A DNA stretch of 60,034 nt from Deltaproteobacteria bacterium (GCA_005879535.1 VBKI01000057.1:10951-70984); one strand, 5' to 3'. Shown: positions 44,368-53,025, counted from the first letter of the stretch. Made by a program: numbers and translations. Notes: generated from the letters alone by a model not told the origin.

Positions 44368-45840
44368 ATGCACGACAGGCCGCATGGTTCCATCCTGCGA
44401 CGCGCCGGACCGTTGATGCTCGCCCGGCTGGGGGTCGCGGCGCTGACCTTCGCCATCCCTCTGGTGCTGGCGCGGGTGCTGCTGCCGGAGAGCTATGGGA
44501 CGTTCAAGCAGGCGTGGCTCCTCTCGAACACGCTCTTTCTCGTGTTGCCGCTGGGGCTCAACCAGAGCCTCGTCTACTTCGTCCCCCGCGAGCCCGGAAA
44601 GAAGCGCCTCTGGCAGTCGCACGCGTTGATCCTCACGACGGTCCTGGGGGCGGTCGCCGCCGCCCTGCTGCTGGGCTTCGGACCGCTCGTCGCCTCGGCG
44701 TTTCACAACCCCGAGCTGGCGGCCGTGATGCCGTACGTCGCCGCCTTCACGGCCTTCAAGCTGGCGGCGTCCTGCTTCGATCTGGCCTGGATGGCGGAAG
44801 GACGCATCAAGGCGAGCGCCATCGTACGGGTCGCGTCGGAAGGCTTCTATACCGCGTGCATGCTCGCAGGAGCGGTGTGGACGCGCAGCGTGGAAGGCGC
44901 GTTCGCTGGGGTGGTGATCGCCACGTTCGCCAAGGCGGCGGCCTGCTGGATGGCGCTTTCCGCCGGCGGCCTGCGCATCTCGCCGCGTGAACTCCGCCGC
45001 CAGCTCGCCTACGCGCTCCCGTTCGGCGCTGCCTTCGCGCTGATCATTCCGCAGCAGCAGTTCCACAGCTATCTGGTAAGCGCGAGCGTGACGGCGGCGG
45101 CGTTCGCCGTGTACGCGGTCGGCTGTTTCCAGCTGCCGGTCGTCGACATGCTCTATACGCCGGTCTCCGAAATCCTCCAGCTCGGGATCGCGGAGCACGA
45201 GGCCAAGGGCGACAACGAAGGCGCGCTCCGCCTGTTCCGGGAGGCGGTGGCCCGGCTGTCATTCGTATTCGTGCCCACCATGGTGCTCCTGGCCATCTCC
45301 GCACCGACGCTGATCAGCTTCCTCTTCACCGATCGATACCTCGCGGCGGTCCCCGTCTTCCGGCTGTCGATCATCTCCATCCCCATGGCGGCGCTCCCGC
45401 TCGACGGGGTCATGCGGGCGTGTGCCCAGAACAAGTTCATGTTCCGCATCAGCGTCCTGAAGCTGGGATTGACGGTGCCTCTGGCGTGGCTCGGGTTCCA
45501 CGCGTTGGGTCCCATCGGCGCGCTGGGCGGCTGGATCTGCGCCGAGGAGACGTGCAGGTTCCTGCTCCTGCGCCGTGCGGCCCATCTCTTCGGCACCACC
45601 ATCCTGGGCGCGCTGCCGCGGGAGCTCTGGTGCCAAACTGCGGCGGCCGTCCTCGCCGCGGTGCCGGGCGCCGTTGCGCTGCATCTGGCGGGTGGACCGC
45701 TTCTGGTCCAGTTGTGCACCGGTGGAATCGTCTTCGCCGTCGCCTACCTGGCGATCCTTCGCGCCCTGGGCGTGCTTCCGCCGGTGCGCGCGTGGATTCC
45801 GCAGAAGGCGCCCCTCGTCCTCATCCGCGAGGCGGCCTGA
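44368..45840 (+). CDS. wzx: Wzx-type polysaccharide flippase (MATE/MOP superfamily)
   Basis: The 490-residue protein has about 12-14 membrane segments and a typical Wzx start: GPLMLARLGVAALTFAIPLVLARVLLPESYGTFKQAW. A central PFGAAFALIIPQQQFHSYLVS and a late VFRLSIISIPMAALPLDGVM follow. The ATG at 44368 directly follows GGAGGGGGG, so earlier starts in the open frame are rejected. It would flip lipid-linked oligosaccharide units across the inner membrane. The next gene, a GT4 glycosyltransferase, overlaps its stop by one base; a Wzy-like gene is 3.7 kb downstream. Confidence 0.87.
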   Translation: MHDRPHGSILRRAGPLMLARLGVAALTFAIPLVLARVLLPESYGTFKQAWLLSNTLFLVLPLGLNQSLVYFVPREPGKKRLWQSHALILTTVLGAVAAALLLGFGPLVASAFHNPELAAVMPYVAAFTAFKLAASCFDLAWMAEGRIKASAIVRVASEGFYTACMLAGAVWTRSVEGAFAGVVIATFAKAAACWMALSAGGLRISPRELRRQLAYALPFGAAFALIIPQQQFHSYLVSASVTAAAFAVYAVGCFQLPVVDMLYTPVSEILQLGIAEHEAKGDNEGALRLFREAVARLSFVFVPTMVLLAISAPTLISFLFTDRYLAAVPVFRLSIISIPMAALPLDGVMRACAQNKFMFRISVLKLGLTVPLAWLGFHALGPIGALGGWICAEETCRFLLLRRAAHLFGTTILGALPRELWCQTAAAVLAAVPGAVALHLAGGPLLVQLCTGGIVFAVAYLAILRALGVLPPVRAWIPQKAPLVLIREAA

Positions 45841-46988
45841 TGCGAATCGCGTACGTCAACTACGGCAGACAGAGCGGGGTGACTCCCAACGTCACGCAGG
45901 TGTTGACGGCGCTCGGCCACCAGGTCGTTCCAGTGGATCCCACCGGCGTGCTCGCGCTGCGCAACGCCCGCACTCGTCTGCCGCGACCGACGCCGCGCGT
46001 GCTGATGTCCCTGGCGGCGAGCGCGCTGCGGCACGGGCCGCAGCTCATGCATCACCGCTGGAACACGGTCTATGCGTTCGACCAGCACTCGCGGCAGGCG
46101 GGCGAGCTGCTCGAGGCGCTGGCCCAGCCTCCCGACGTCGTGTTGCAGAACGGTGCGCTCTTCTCGCCTGGCCGATCGGCGAAGTTCTCCTACGTGTTGC
46201 TGCTCGACAACACCTGCCTTCTCGCCGAGCGGCAGCCGCCCGTGCCCGAGGCCGACATCGGCGCGCACATCCAGTTCGGCACCGCGTGGCTCCATCGCGA
46301 GCGCGACACGTACGAGCGGGCGATGGCGATCGCGACGTTCTCGGATCTCGTCCGGCGGTCGCTCATCGACGATTACGGCATCGATCCTTCCCGAGTGCAC
46401 GTGGTGGGAGCCGGCGCGAACATCGTGCCGAAGGCGGAGGAGCCGCGGCGCAATGATGACGGGCGCACGCTGGTGTTCGTCGGGAAGGACGGCTGGCGGC
46501 GCAAGGGCGGGCCGGTCCTGTTGCGCGCGTTCGCGATCCTGCGGCAGTCGCGCCCCGATCTGCGTCTGCTGATCGCGGGACCGACCGAGCCGATCGAAAC
46601 CGGTCCCGGAGTGACGAACCTCGGGCTCGTGCCGTTCGACGCCGTGGAGCGTCTGCTCTCGCAAGCGACGCTGTTCGTGCTCCCGACGCTGCGGGAGCCG
46701 TTCGGAATCGCGTTTCTCGACGCGATGCTCTGGAAGGTGCCGTGCGTGGGCACGCAGGTCGGCGCGGTCCCGGAGATCCTCGGCGACGCGGGAGTCTGGG
46801 TGCCGCCAGCCGATGCCGAAGCGCTCGCGGCGGCCGTCGGTGCTCTCCTCGACGATCCGCCGCGGCGCGCCGCGATGGGAGAAGCCGGCCGCCGGCGCGT
46901 CCTCGAGCGCGGGTACCTCTGGCCGGAGGTGGGAAAGCGCCTCTCGGCCATTCTCTCCCGCGCCGGCACCCGAAAGCGCGCCGCGTAA
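45840..46988 (+). CDS. GT4-family glycosyltransferase
   Basis: The 382-residue GT-B enzyme starts at an ATG sharing its A with the flippase TGA. The N-terminal acceptor domain begins MRIAYVNYGRQSGVTPNVTQ. The C-terminal half carries the GT4 set: LVFVGKDGWRRKGGPVLLRA, LLIAGPTEP, LGLVPFDAVERLLSQATLFVLPTLREPFGIAFLDAM with the E-x7-E-type nucleotide-sugar site, then VPCVGTQVGAVPEIL. It transfers a sugar during surface-polysaccharide unit assembly; donor and acceptor are unknown. Confidence 0.9.
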   Translation: MRIAYVNYGRQSGVTPNVTQVLTALGHQVVPVDPTGVLALRNARTRLPRPTPRVLMSLAASALRHGPQLMHHRWNTVYAFDQHSRQAGELLEALAQPPDVVLQNGALFSPGRSAKFSYVLLLDNTCLLAERQPPVPEADIGAHIQFGTAWLHRERDTYERAMAIATFSDLVRRSLIDDYGIDPSRVHVVGAGANIVPKAEEPRRNDDGRTLVFVGKDGWRRKGGPVLLRAFAILRQSRPDLRLLIAGPTEPIETGPGVTNLGLVPFDAVERLLSQATLFVLPTLREPFGIAFLDAMLWKVPCVGTQVGAVPEILGDAGVWVPPADAEALAAAVGALLDDPPRRAAMGEAGRRRVLERGYLWPEVGKRLSAILSRAGTRKRAA

Positions 46989-46991
46989 GGG

Positions 46992-47096
46992 CTACATCAC
47001 CCACGAGCCGGCGACGAGCGAGAGGGTGTACGCCGCGGTGAGCGTCCAGGCGGAGAAGAGCGAGATGGGGAACAACCAATCGCGGAGGGTCTCCAT
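46992..47096 (-). CDS. 34-residue single-span membrane miniprotein
   Basis: A 35-codon frame on the minus strand starts with ATG at 47096 and ends at TAG at 46992. AAAGGAG lies 8 bp before the ATG, one of the better ribosome sites in the window. The peptide begins METLRDWLFPI and contains one hydrophobic helix (ISLFSAWTLTAAYTLSLVAG), ending SWVM. Its charge pattern and single span suit a small membrane regulator. It lies directly against the 3' end of the GT4 gene, antisense to nothing important, with 186 bp to the DUF4091 gene upstream on the same strand. Function unknown. Confidence 0.6.
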   Translation of the reverse strand: METLRDWLFPISLFSAWTLTAAYTLSLVAGSWVM

Positions 47097-47212
47097 GTTG
47101 AGACTCCTTTCGCCGTGGCATCAGAGCGAACTCCGTGCCAACGCGCTGCGAGGGAGAACGGCGCGCGCGCTGGGCTGACTGCGGGAAAGTCGGTCCCAGA
47201 AACGAACAGGGC

Positions 47213-47234
47213 TTGCGATCGCGAAGGATCGCAA
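47213..47234. other. Perfect 8-bp hairpin downstream of the DUF4091 gene
   Basis: TTGCGATC and GATCGCAA flank the 6-nt loop GCGAAG. It lies 49 bp past the DUF4091 stop in that gene's direction and upstream of the miniprotein. No T-tract follows on either strand, so it could be an mRNA-stabilising hairpin or a weak terminator. Confidence 0.4.
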
Positions 47235-47282
47235 ACCCCGGTACAGCCCAAGCCGCAAGGCCTTTCCTGCGTCCGGCAGCGG

Positions 47283-49103
47283 CTATGCCGTCCGGCGGCG
47301 CCGGAAGACGAACAGCGCGAGGACGGGCACCGCCAGCCAGAGCGACTGCATGCCGGTGGTCGAGCATCCGCCACTGTTGGAGTTGGCGTCCAGCGTCGTC
47401 ACGACCGGGTCGCTGCTGCAGGCGGTGGTGCCGCACGCGTTCTCCGCGCCCTTTCCGAGCGCGTGCAGGATCAGCGCGGCCAGCTCGGCGCGGGCGCTGT
47501 CCAAAGCCGCGGCGCTCGCCGTCGCCTGGTACGTCTTGGGGAACACGCCCGCCGCGATGGCCTTCGCCTGGGCGCCGACGCCGAGCGTCTTCGCCAGGTT
47601 CATCAGCTCGTAGTCCTCCATGCCGTCGCGGATGCCCTTCAGGCGGAGCGACTCCACCGGGATCTCCGTCTGGCCGCCGATCTTCGCGGGCGTGCCCGGG
47701 TAGAAGAGCGTTCCGTCGCCCGTGCCGCCGAACGCGCTCTGGCTCACCCACGGGTCGCCGTTGTTGAAGTACGACATGGTGACCTCGTAGTAGAGCTCGC
47801 CGGTCATGTCGTAGGTGAACGACATCCACTCCATGGCCCGGTTACGGGTGGCGTCGGAGTCGACCGCGTACGTGGGCCAGCCGGTCTCGCCGGAGCCGTC
47901 CAGGCCGCCGCCGACGCCGCTGCAGCCGAACGACATACAGCTCTGGTACCACCAGGTGTTCGCTCCGAACTTCGCGCGCTGGTTGCCGGCCTGAGCGCTG
48001 CCCGGCTTGCCTTCCACGTAGTTGACCACCGGGACGAACAGGTCGATGCCGCTGACGCCGTGGCTCTGCGCGTCCCACGTCGTGGTGGTGACCAGCGTGG
48101 GCATGCTCGAGTCGCCGGCGCGGACCTGCGAGACGCGGCCGGGGATGTCCGACCACTGGCAGGTGAGGGGCGGCTCGTCGCAGACGTAGTCGAACAGCGT
48201 CGTCGAGGTCCAACCCTTGCTCTTGAAGTGGTTCGACCAGGCCTTCACCACCGCCGCCGTCGTCGCGCCGTTCACGCTGACGGAGGTCAGCTTGGCGCCC
48301 TTCAGGCGGGTGTCGGCCGTGCCGTCCAGGAACGGGCTGACGTACTGATCGAAGATTCCCCAGTTCTCGTTGCCGGAGCTGTCCACCGTCGAGGTGAAGT
48401 ACGGCTGGTGGATCGAGACGTGGTTGTCGAGCGCCGCCTGCACGTAGCGCGCGCGCAGCCGGTGATCGGAGTCGCCGCCGCCGCAGCTCCCGTCGCCGTG
48501 ACCGATGCAGGGGCCGTTCCACGCCATGCCGAACGCCGTGCGCAACGTCGAGGTGGATGGCACCTCGAAGTCCCACACCGCCAGCTCGACGCGCACGTCC
48601 TGCGTCACGCCGCCGGTCACGTGCAGCGTGCCCGTGTACTTGCCGGCCGGCGTCGCCTGCGGAGCGTGCACGTCGACGAGGACCGCGCGGCTCTCGTTCG
48701 CCGGAACGCTGAAGGGGAACGCGTTGCGCTTCTCGCCCGCGATCGGATCGACGTCCGGGACCAGCGCGTCCGGCCACATGCCCGTCGCGCCGTCGCCGCC
48801 GGACTGCGCCGTCACGTTCAGCAGCGCCTCGCGGTAGAGGACCACGTCACGCCCGGAGATGGTGTGTCCGGCGCTGTCGCGGAGGGCGTCAAGGCTCATC
48901 GAGACGCTGTCGGCCTGGCCGGTGACGACCACCTGGAATGCTTCGAATTCGTTCTTCGCGGCGGCGATCTTCGCGGCTGCGGTGGCGCCGGCCGGGGGCT
49001 GCGCGCTGGGGCGGATCTTCTGCGCGGCCGGCGCGACCCAGACCTGGGCGGCGGATGCGGAACCGGCGGCGAGCAAAGCGACGAACAGGGGGAGCGACTT
49101 CAC
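47283..49103 (-). CDS. Secreted DUF4091 glycoside-hydrolase-like protein with MYXO-CTERM-like tail
   Basis: The GTG at 49103 (AAGGAGG 5 bp upstream) gives 606 residues with a signal peptide (LFVALLAAGSASA). The N-terminal beta-domain of about 170 residues leads to a large alpha/beta region and the DUF4091 hallmark SLRLKGIRDGMEDYELM. Catalytic-type acidic clusters (DYVCDEPP, YAVDSD) fit a TIM-barrel hydrolase, although no activity is proven. The C-terminus has NSGGCSTTG, one membrane helix (LWLAVPVLALFVF) and RRRR. This resembles the MYXO-CTERM sorting signal of myxobacteria, where the cysteine is lipidated and the protein displayed on the surface. It is oriented against the polysaccharide genes that surround it. 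Confidence 0.84.
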   Translation of the reverse strand: MKSLPLFVALLAAGSASAAQVWVAPAAQKIRPSAQPPAGATAAAKIAAAKNEFEAFQVVVTGQADSVSMSLDALRDSAGHTISGRDVVLYREALLNVTAQSGGDGATGMWPDALVPDVDPIAGEKRNAFPFSVPANESRAVLVDVHAPQATPAGKYTGTLHVTGGVTQDVRVELAVWDFEVPSTSTLRTAFGMAWNGPCIGHGDGSCGGGDSDHRLRARYVQAALDNHVSIHQPYFTSTVDSSGNENWGIFDQYVSPFLDGTADTRLKGAKLTSVSVNGATTAAVVKAWSNHFKSKGWTSTTLFDYVCDEPPLTCQWSDIPGRVSQVRAGDSSMPTLVTTTTWDAQSHGVSGIDLFVPVVNYVEGKPGSAQAGNQRAKFGANTWWYQSCMSFGCSGVGGGLDGSGETGWPTYAVDSDATRNRAMEWMSFTYDMTGELYYEVTMSYFNNGDPWVSQSAFGGTGDGTLFYPGTPAKIGGQTEIPVESLRLKGIRDGMEDYELMNLAKTLGVGAQAKAIAAGVFPKTYQATASAAALDSARAELAALILHALGKGAENACGTTACSSDPVVTTLDANSNSGGCSTTGMQSLWLAVPVLALFVFRRRRTA

Positions 49104-49549
49104 GGAGCCTCCTTGGTTGGCTGCTTCCCGGAACGGCGGGGGTTCCTCGTTCCGGCTGGCCAACTCAGGGGGCTTGCCGCTTATTGCACGTCAGGTGTGC
49201 TGCTCCATGCCCAAAGCAGGGCGATTCTCGGGTGGGCGGGGACTGGTGAGCACGTGTGCCTACAGGGCGGCACCTCTGCTGCTGCGCAGAGCACAGCGAG
49301 CGTATCGCGTCTGAATCGCGACCTGCGCCGGTTTCGTCGGACTTCAGGCGGTGGAGCGGTTCTGGCCTCGTGGAGCAGGCGGGGGAGCAGGCGCCACTCC
49401 GTTCGCCAGCTCGACGACACGAAGCGTCACCGCGAGGGGCTCCTCTCCGTCCGCGGGAGCGCATTGCGCCCTGCCTGGAGACGTCTCGTACCGGACGCTT
49501 CCGGCGTCCTTTACCAAACGCTGCCGGGGGTCGTCGGAGCGGCCGGGCG
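49104..49549. other. Divergent intergenic region, no gene seen
   Basis: This 446-bp stretch lies between the starts of the DUF4091 gene and the polymerase/ligase gene and should contain both promoters. I find no convincing sigma-70 pair and no small gene with a ribosome site. It is GC-rich, with many CGGTGGAGC/GGAGCAGGC-like G-rich words around 49350-49410. Confidence 0.5.
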
Positions 49550-50827
49550 ATGCATAGGTTGGCCGGCGTGCAGACCGCAACGTTGCAGGGCGTTCCCGAG
49601 GTCGCGGCGCGCAGGTGGCAAGCGGAAAAGGCGGCCCAGCTCGCCTTCTTCGCGACCGCGCTGTTCGCCGCCCAGCTCTATCTCTCGCCGGCCAGTTGGT
49701 TTCCGGTGCTCGAGCCGCTGCATCACGCGGCGATCCTCTCGGTGGTGGGGCTCGCTGCGCTCTTCTTGCGGCGCGTGCTCACCAACCGGCCGATCTGGAT
49801 GGGATGGCGGACGGCGCTTCTGGCGGTCTACGCCGGCGCGGCGGTGCTCTCGCCGATGTGGTCGATCTCGCCCGCGGCCTCGACGGCGGGCGCGCTCGAG
49901 GTGGTCAAGCACTTCCTCTTCTTCCTGGCGGTCGCGAACGCGATTGACACACCCCGCCGGCTCCGCATCGCGCTCGGGATGTACGCCCTGGCGGCAATCG
50001 TGCCGGGGTGGGGCACTTTCAACAACTGGATCCACGACGAGCTCCTGGTGGACGGGTTCCGCGGCCGCTGGCTCGGGGTGCTCGGCGATCCGAACCACGA
50101 CTCGATGGCGCTGGTCGGCGCGCTTCCCCTCCTGCTCTTCTTCATCATCGGTCGCGGGCACAAGTGGCCGCTGCGCATCGTGGCGGCGGTGGGCTCCGCG
50201 GGGTGCATCGCCGGGATCATCGCCACCCACTCGCGCGGCGGTTCGATCGGGCTCGCCGCCGTCGTGGTGATGTTCGCGCTGCTCTCGCGCCGCAAAGCGC
50301 TGGCGGCGGTCGCGGTGATGATCGCGGCGGCGGGAATGATGCTGTTCGCGCCGGCGAGCTTCTGGCAACGGAACGAGACCACCGCGCTGGGCGCGGAGGA
50401 CCTCTCCATCGAGGGACGGCTGCAGGCATGGCAGGTGGCGGAACGCGCCTTCCAGGAGCGGCCGCTGCTGGGTGTGGGCGAGAGCGCCTTCCTCGACGCG
50501 TGGAACCAGTACGCGCCCATCGACTCGAATCGGGTGTTCGGGCACCGGTACGTGGCCCACAACCTCGTGCTCGAGGTCCTCGCCCAGCTCGGTGTGATTG
50601 GCCTCTTCGGCCTGCTGGGCTTCATCTTCGCTTGTCTCTGGTCGGCGTGGAGCGCGCGAAACGGCGAGCTGGGGGGCGAGGCGCGCGCGGTGCTCGCCGC
50701 CTTGCTCGGCTATCTCATCTGCCAGATGTTCTCCGGCTACTCGACGAGCTGGTTCCTGTACGCGCTCTGCGGCTTCGCGACGTGCTGCCAGGCGTGGGCG
50801 ACGCGGCAGCCGCAGGAGACGGTGTGA
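49550..50827 (+). CDS. wzy: O-antigen polymerase/ligase (Wzy/WaaL family)
   Basis: The 425-residue protein has about eleven membrane segments and a long periplasmic loop before the last ones. The Wzy_C signature is present: GRWLGVLGDPNHDSMALVGA, IIATHSRGGSIGLAAVVV, LQAWQVAERAFQERPLLGVGE, and HNLVLEVLAQLGVIGLFGLL. The ATG at 49550 has a CGGAG upstream; a GTG at 49568 is the alternative. It polymerises or ligates repeat units delivered by the flippase. Wzy and WaaL cannot be told apart by sequence alone. Its stop overlaps the next GT4 gene. Confidence 0.87.
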   Translation: MHRLAGVQTATLQGVPEVAARRWQAEKAAQLAFFATALFAAQLYLSPASWFPVLEPLHHAAILSVVGLAALFLRRVLTNRPIWMGWRTALLAVYAGAAVLSPMWSISPAASTAGALEVVKHFLFFLAVANAIDTPRRLRIALGMYALAAIVPGWGTFNNWIHDELLVDGFRGRWLGVLGDPNHDSMALVGALPLLLFFIIGRGHKWPLRIVAAVGSAGCIAGIIATHSRGGSIGLAAVVVMFALLSRRKALAAVAVMIAAAGMMLFAPASFWQRNETTALGAEDLSIEGRLQAWQVAERAFQERPLLGVGESAFLDAWNQYAPIDSNRVFGHRYVAHNLVLEVLAQLGVIGLFGLLGFIFACLWSAWSARNGELGGEARAVLAALLGYLICQMFSGYSTSWFLYALCGFATCCQAWATRQPQETV

Positions 50828-51762
50828 ACGAACCGGTCGGGATCCTCCGGCTGGTCGATCCGTTCCGGGCGGCCGACGCTTGGGTCCGGGTGGCGCCGCG
50901 CGGATACAGGGTCGCGGTCGAGCAGATTTCCTGGCCTCCTCGGGCGGCCGACGTGACGCGGATCGCGGCGGTGGCGGCCCGCGAAGGCGCGCGCATCGTC
51001 CATGCGCACGGGCATTGGGCGAACCTGCTCGCGGTTCCGGCGGCGCGCGCCGTCCGGGCGCGGGTCGTCTGCACGCGCGGCGCAGGCGCGACGCTGGCAG
51101 AGTCGCTCGCGATCCGGGCGGCGGACGCGGTGATGTGCCATTCGCGCGAAGAGCGCGACCGCTGCGTGCGCCGCGAAGCGATCGCGGCGGACAGGGTCTG
51201 CGTGGTGCATCCCGGCGTGGACGTGTCGCGGTTTGCGGCGCGGGCACCTGAGGCGACGCCGCTCCTCGTCGCCGTGGGCGCGCTCTTCGCCCGCAACGGC
51301 CACCTCGATCTCCTGGAGGCCGTCGCGCGCGTGCGCGTGCTGGTGCCGCATCTGCGGGTGATCTGCGCGGGCGAGGGGCCGATGCGTCCCGCCCTGCAGC
51401 AGCGCGTCGCTTTCTTCGGCCTGGGCGAGGCGGTGCAGCTCGCCGGACACGTCACCGACATCCCATCCCTGCTGGCCCGGGCGCACGTCGCCTGGACTCC
51501 CGGCATCCGGTCGACGATCGAAGCGATGGCCGCGGGTATCCCCACCGTGTCGCCCTGGCTTGAATTGATTGGGGCAGACATCGCCACGCCGCGCGGCGAC
51601 GGGACCGCGATCGCCGACCGGCTGTTCGCCTTCCTGAAGGACCGGAAGATCGGACCGTCGCTGCGGAAGCGGGCGGAGAAGGAGTTCTCGCTGGACGCCG
51701 TCCGTGCGCGTCTGGGCGCGCTCTACGACGCGTTGCTTGGTGCCCAGCGCGCCGCGGCGTGA
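50824..51762 (+). CDS. Short GT4-family glycosyltransferase
   Basis: The GTG at 50824 overlaps the previous stop and gives 312 residues, about 50-80 shorter than usual for GT4; the N-terminal domain is compact. Motifs include IVHAHGHWANLLAVPAAR, VVCTRGAG, CVVHPGVDVSRF, LVAVGALFARNGHLDLLEAV, VICAGEGPMRPALQQ, LAGHVTDIPSLLARAHVAWTP and STIEAMAAGIPTV, where the usual EG.P glutamate position reads IRSTIEA. It probably adds a sugar to the cell-surface polysaccharide. The tRNA promoter begins 15 bp after its stop. Confidence 0.85.
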   Translation: MNEPVGILRLVDPFRAADAWVRVAPRGYRVAVEQISWPPRAADVTRIAAVAAREGARIVHAHGHWANLLAVPAARAVRARVVCTRGAGATLAESLAIRAADAVMCHSREERDRCVRREAIAADRVCVVHPGVDVSRFAARAPEATPLLVAVGALFARNGHLDLLEAVARVRVLVPHLRVICAGEGPMRPALQQRVAFFGLGEAVQLAGHVTDIPSLLARAHVAWTPGIRSTIEAMAAGIPTVSPWLELIGADIATPRGDGTAIADRLFAFLKDRKIGPSLRKRAEKEFSLDAVRARLGALYDALLGAQRAAA

Positions 51763-51777
51763 AGGCCGCGGGTTGAA

Positions 51778-51806
51778 TTGACACTGGCAGTCGATCGCGC
51801 TACATC
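51778..51806 (+). promoter_or_regulatory. Predicted tRNA-Ala promoter (TTGACA-17-TACATC)
   Basis: A consensus -35 TTGACA (51778-51783), a 17-bp spacer and TACATC (51801-51806) lie 46 bp before the tRNA. It is the strongest -35 box in the window, which fits a stable-RNA promoter. Confidence 0.7.
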
Positions 51807-51852
51807 GCGGCGCCGCCTCGGGCTCCCAGGCCCTTCGGGCGCGTCGAAAATC

Positions 51853-51928
51853 GGGGCATTAGCTCAGCTGGGAGAGCGCCGCAATGGCATTGCGGAGGTC
51901 GCCGGTTCGATCCCGGCATGCTCCACCA
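51853..51928 (+). tRNA. tRNA-Ala (anticodon GGC)
   Basis: The 76-nt cloverleaf includes an encoded CCA. The acceptor stem GGGGCAT/ATGCTCC has the G3-T70 pair that identifies alanine tRNAs. The anticodon stem CCGCA/TGCGG encloses the loop ATGGCAT with anticodon GGC. The T-arm is GCCGG-TTCGATC-CCGGC, and the discriminator is A. It is intact although it forms the left junction of an integrated element: its 3' 45 bp recur at 57506-57550. Confidence 0.97.
51884..51928 (+). repeat. Left attachment-site copy (attL), inside tRNA-Ala
   Basis: The 45 bp runs from the anticodon loop to the CCA end. It matches 57506-57550 except at base 51894 (G here, C there). This copy keeps the tRNA functional. Confidence 0.85.
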
Positions 51929-51997
51929 ACAAAAGCTCCGGATAACAGCTGGTTCTGGTTGCGAGCGTATCGCTTGAGTGGATCTATGCAGCGGGCC

Positions 51998-52014
51998 GGC
52001 TAAAGCCTGGCTAA
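51998..52014 (+). repeat. Left 17-bp arm-type repeat
   Basis: GGCTAAAGCCTGGCTAA occurs here, 70 bp from the att core, and again at 57340-57356 in the same orientation. It contains two GGCTAA hexamers 11 bp apart, about one helical turn, as expected for integrase arm-binding sites. It overlaps the stop of the excisionase-like gene. Confidence 0.6.
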
Positions 52015-52224
52015 CGAACTTCTTTCGTTCGGACCGGCAGCGCCAATCGCGACGTGCCACCGGCCGCCGATACGCACGGCGCCGGCGACTGAACCGCGCT
52101 CGATGCGGGAACGAAGAGCCTTCGGCGTGAGACCGAGCCGCTGAGCCGCTTGTGCGAGCGGCATCAATCTCGTGCTCTGACGAGAACGCAGCTCGGCTCG
52201 ATGATCGGCGAAGGCGGCGTACAA
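52000..52224 (-). CDS. Small helix-turn-helix protein, excisionase-like
   Basis: Residues 21-60 (MPLAQAAQRLGLTPKALRSR, then IERGSVAGAVRIGGRWHV) form a MerR/excisionase-type winged helix-turn-helix, as found in small recombination-directionality factors. The upstream coding-like part reads LVRGVIREELYAAFADHR, but I find no good start codon: TTG at 52224 follows GAGGAG with no spacing, and an ATG at 52164 has no ribosome site. The gene may therefore be decayed at its 5' end. Its position against the attL core and over an arm repeat is where xis genes usually lie. It could also be a plain transcription regulator. Confidence 0.5.
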   Translation of the reverse strand: MYAAFADHRAELRSRQSTRLMPLAQAAQRLGLTPKALRSRIERGSVAGAVRIGGRWHVAIGAAGPNERSSLARL

Positions 52225-52564
52225 CTCCTCGCGGATGACGCCGCGGACGAGATCGCCAAATGCCGCCGCGAGATTCTTACCGGCTCGGTCGGCGCGGTTT
52301 ACGGCAGGACCGGCGCTTTCAGCTGTGCCACGCGAGCCGGAAAGCTCGCCCCGGCGCCGGCCGACGTCCCCGACAGCAAAGACGGCGGCGTCTTGAGAAG
52401 CCGTCCGGCTTCCTCGGCGCCGGCGGTGCGCTCAGTTCTCGCGTTCCGCCCGCCGGCCCCCTTCATGAGCTCGGCGACCGCGGCCGCGAGAGTCGTCATG
52501 GGGACGGGCGCGACAGAGCGTCTCCGTTCGCCTGCGCTCTTGTACGTCCACCGCAGCCTCCAGC

Positions 52565-52873
52565 TCAGCCGCGCTTAGCTGGTCCCTTCTTCGCTACGGC
52601 CAGCGCCTGTGTCGCGATCAGCTGCCGGTACCGTGCGTCGAGCAGCGATCGGAAGTAGTCCTCGCGGTTGAGCCCGAGCTCCTTCATGTCGTCGGTCATC
52701 GTCTGCGCCATCTCGCGCGCGACATTGTGGAAGAAGAAGATCTCCAGGGCGGCCCGGATCGAATGCGCGAAGGGACGGCCGCGTTCCTCGCTGTCCTTGC
52801 GGGCGCGGTCGAGTAGAGGCGAAGGAAGCCTCATGGTTACGACCTCGAGCTCCTCCGTCGGCGTCTTGGACAT
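52565..52873 (-). CDS. Ribbon-helix-helix-like DNA-binding protein
   Basis: The 102-residue protein has an N-terminal beta strand and two helices with RHH character (VVTMRLPSPLLDRARKDSEE, then RPFAHSIRAALEIFF). A helical C-terminal half (DDMKELGLNREDYFRSLLDA) and a basic tail follow. GAGGGAG lies just before the ATG. Upstream (52880-52915) is the most AT-rich patch of the element, with a TACAAT -10-like box on the minus strand (52892-52897), a likely autoregulated promoter. Such proteins act as antitoxins, plasmid regulators or relaxase accessory factors; no toxin is adjacent. Confidence 0.72.
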   Translation of the reverse strand: MSKTPTEELEVVTMRLPSPLLDRARKDSEERGRPFAHSIRAALEIFFFHNVAREMAQTMTDDMKELGLNREDYFRSLLDARYRQLIATQALAVAKKGPAKRG

Positions 52874-53025
52874 TGAGCTCCCTCGAATACGATTGTATGT
52901 ACTATTAGCATGCAGTTCAGATGCACACGGCAGAGCCGCGACACATGCTCCCTTCGCATGGATTGCGTCGCACGCGGCCGGCTGACCTCCCTTCGTGGGA
53001 GGAGCTCAACGTGGGGAGGAGTCGC

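Noticed and set aside
49351-49557. 68-codon frame before the polymerase gene
   Set aside because: Ser/Gly/Arg/Ala-rich, with no ribosome site or conservation cue.
47115-50270. 1051-codon open frame antisense to the DUF4091 gene
   Set aside because: It runs through an intact gene on the other strand and two intergenic regions; Arg/Ala/Val-rich and motif-free.
52299-52499. 66-codon minus-strand frame (MTTLAAAVAELMKG...) between the RHH and HTH genes
   Set aside because: No ribosome site and low-complexity end. It could be the displaced 5' part of the HTH gene if a frameshift exists, but this cannot be shown.
52565-52873. Toxin-antitoxin module around the RHH protein
   Set aside because: No adjacent small toxin-like gene is visible on either strand.
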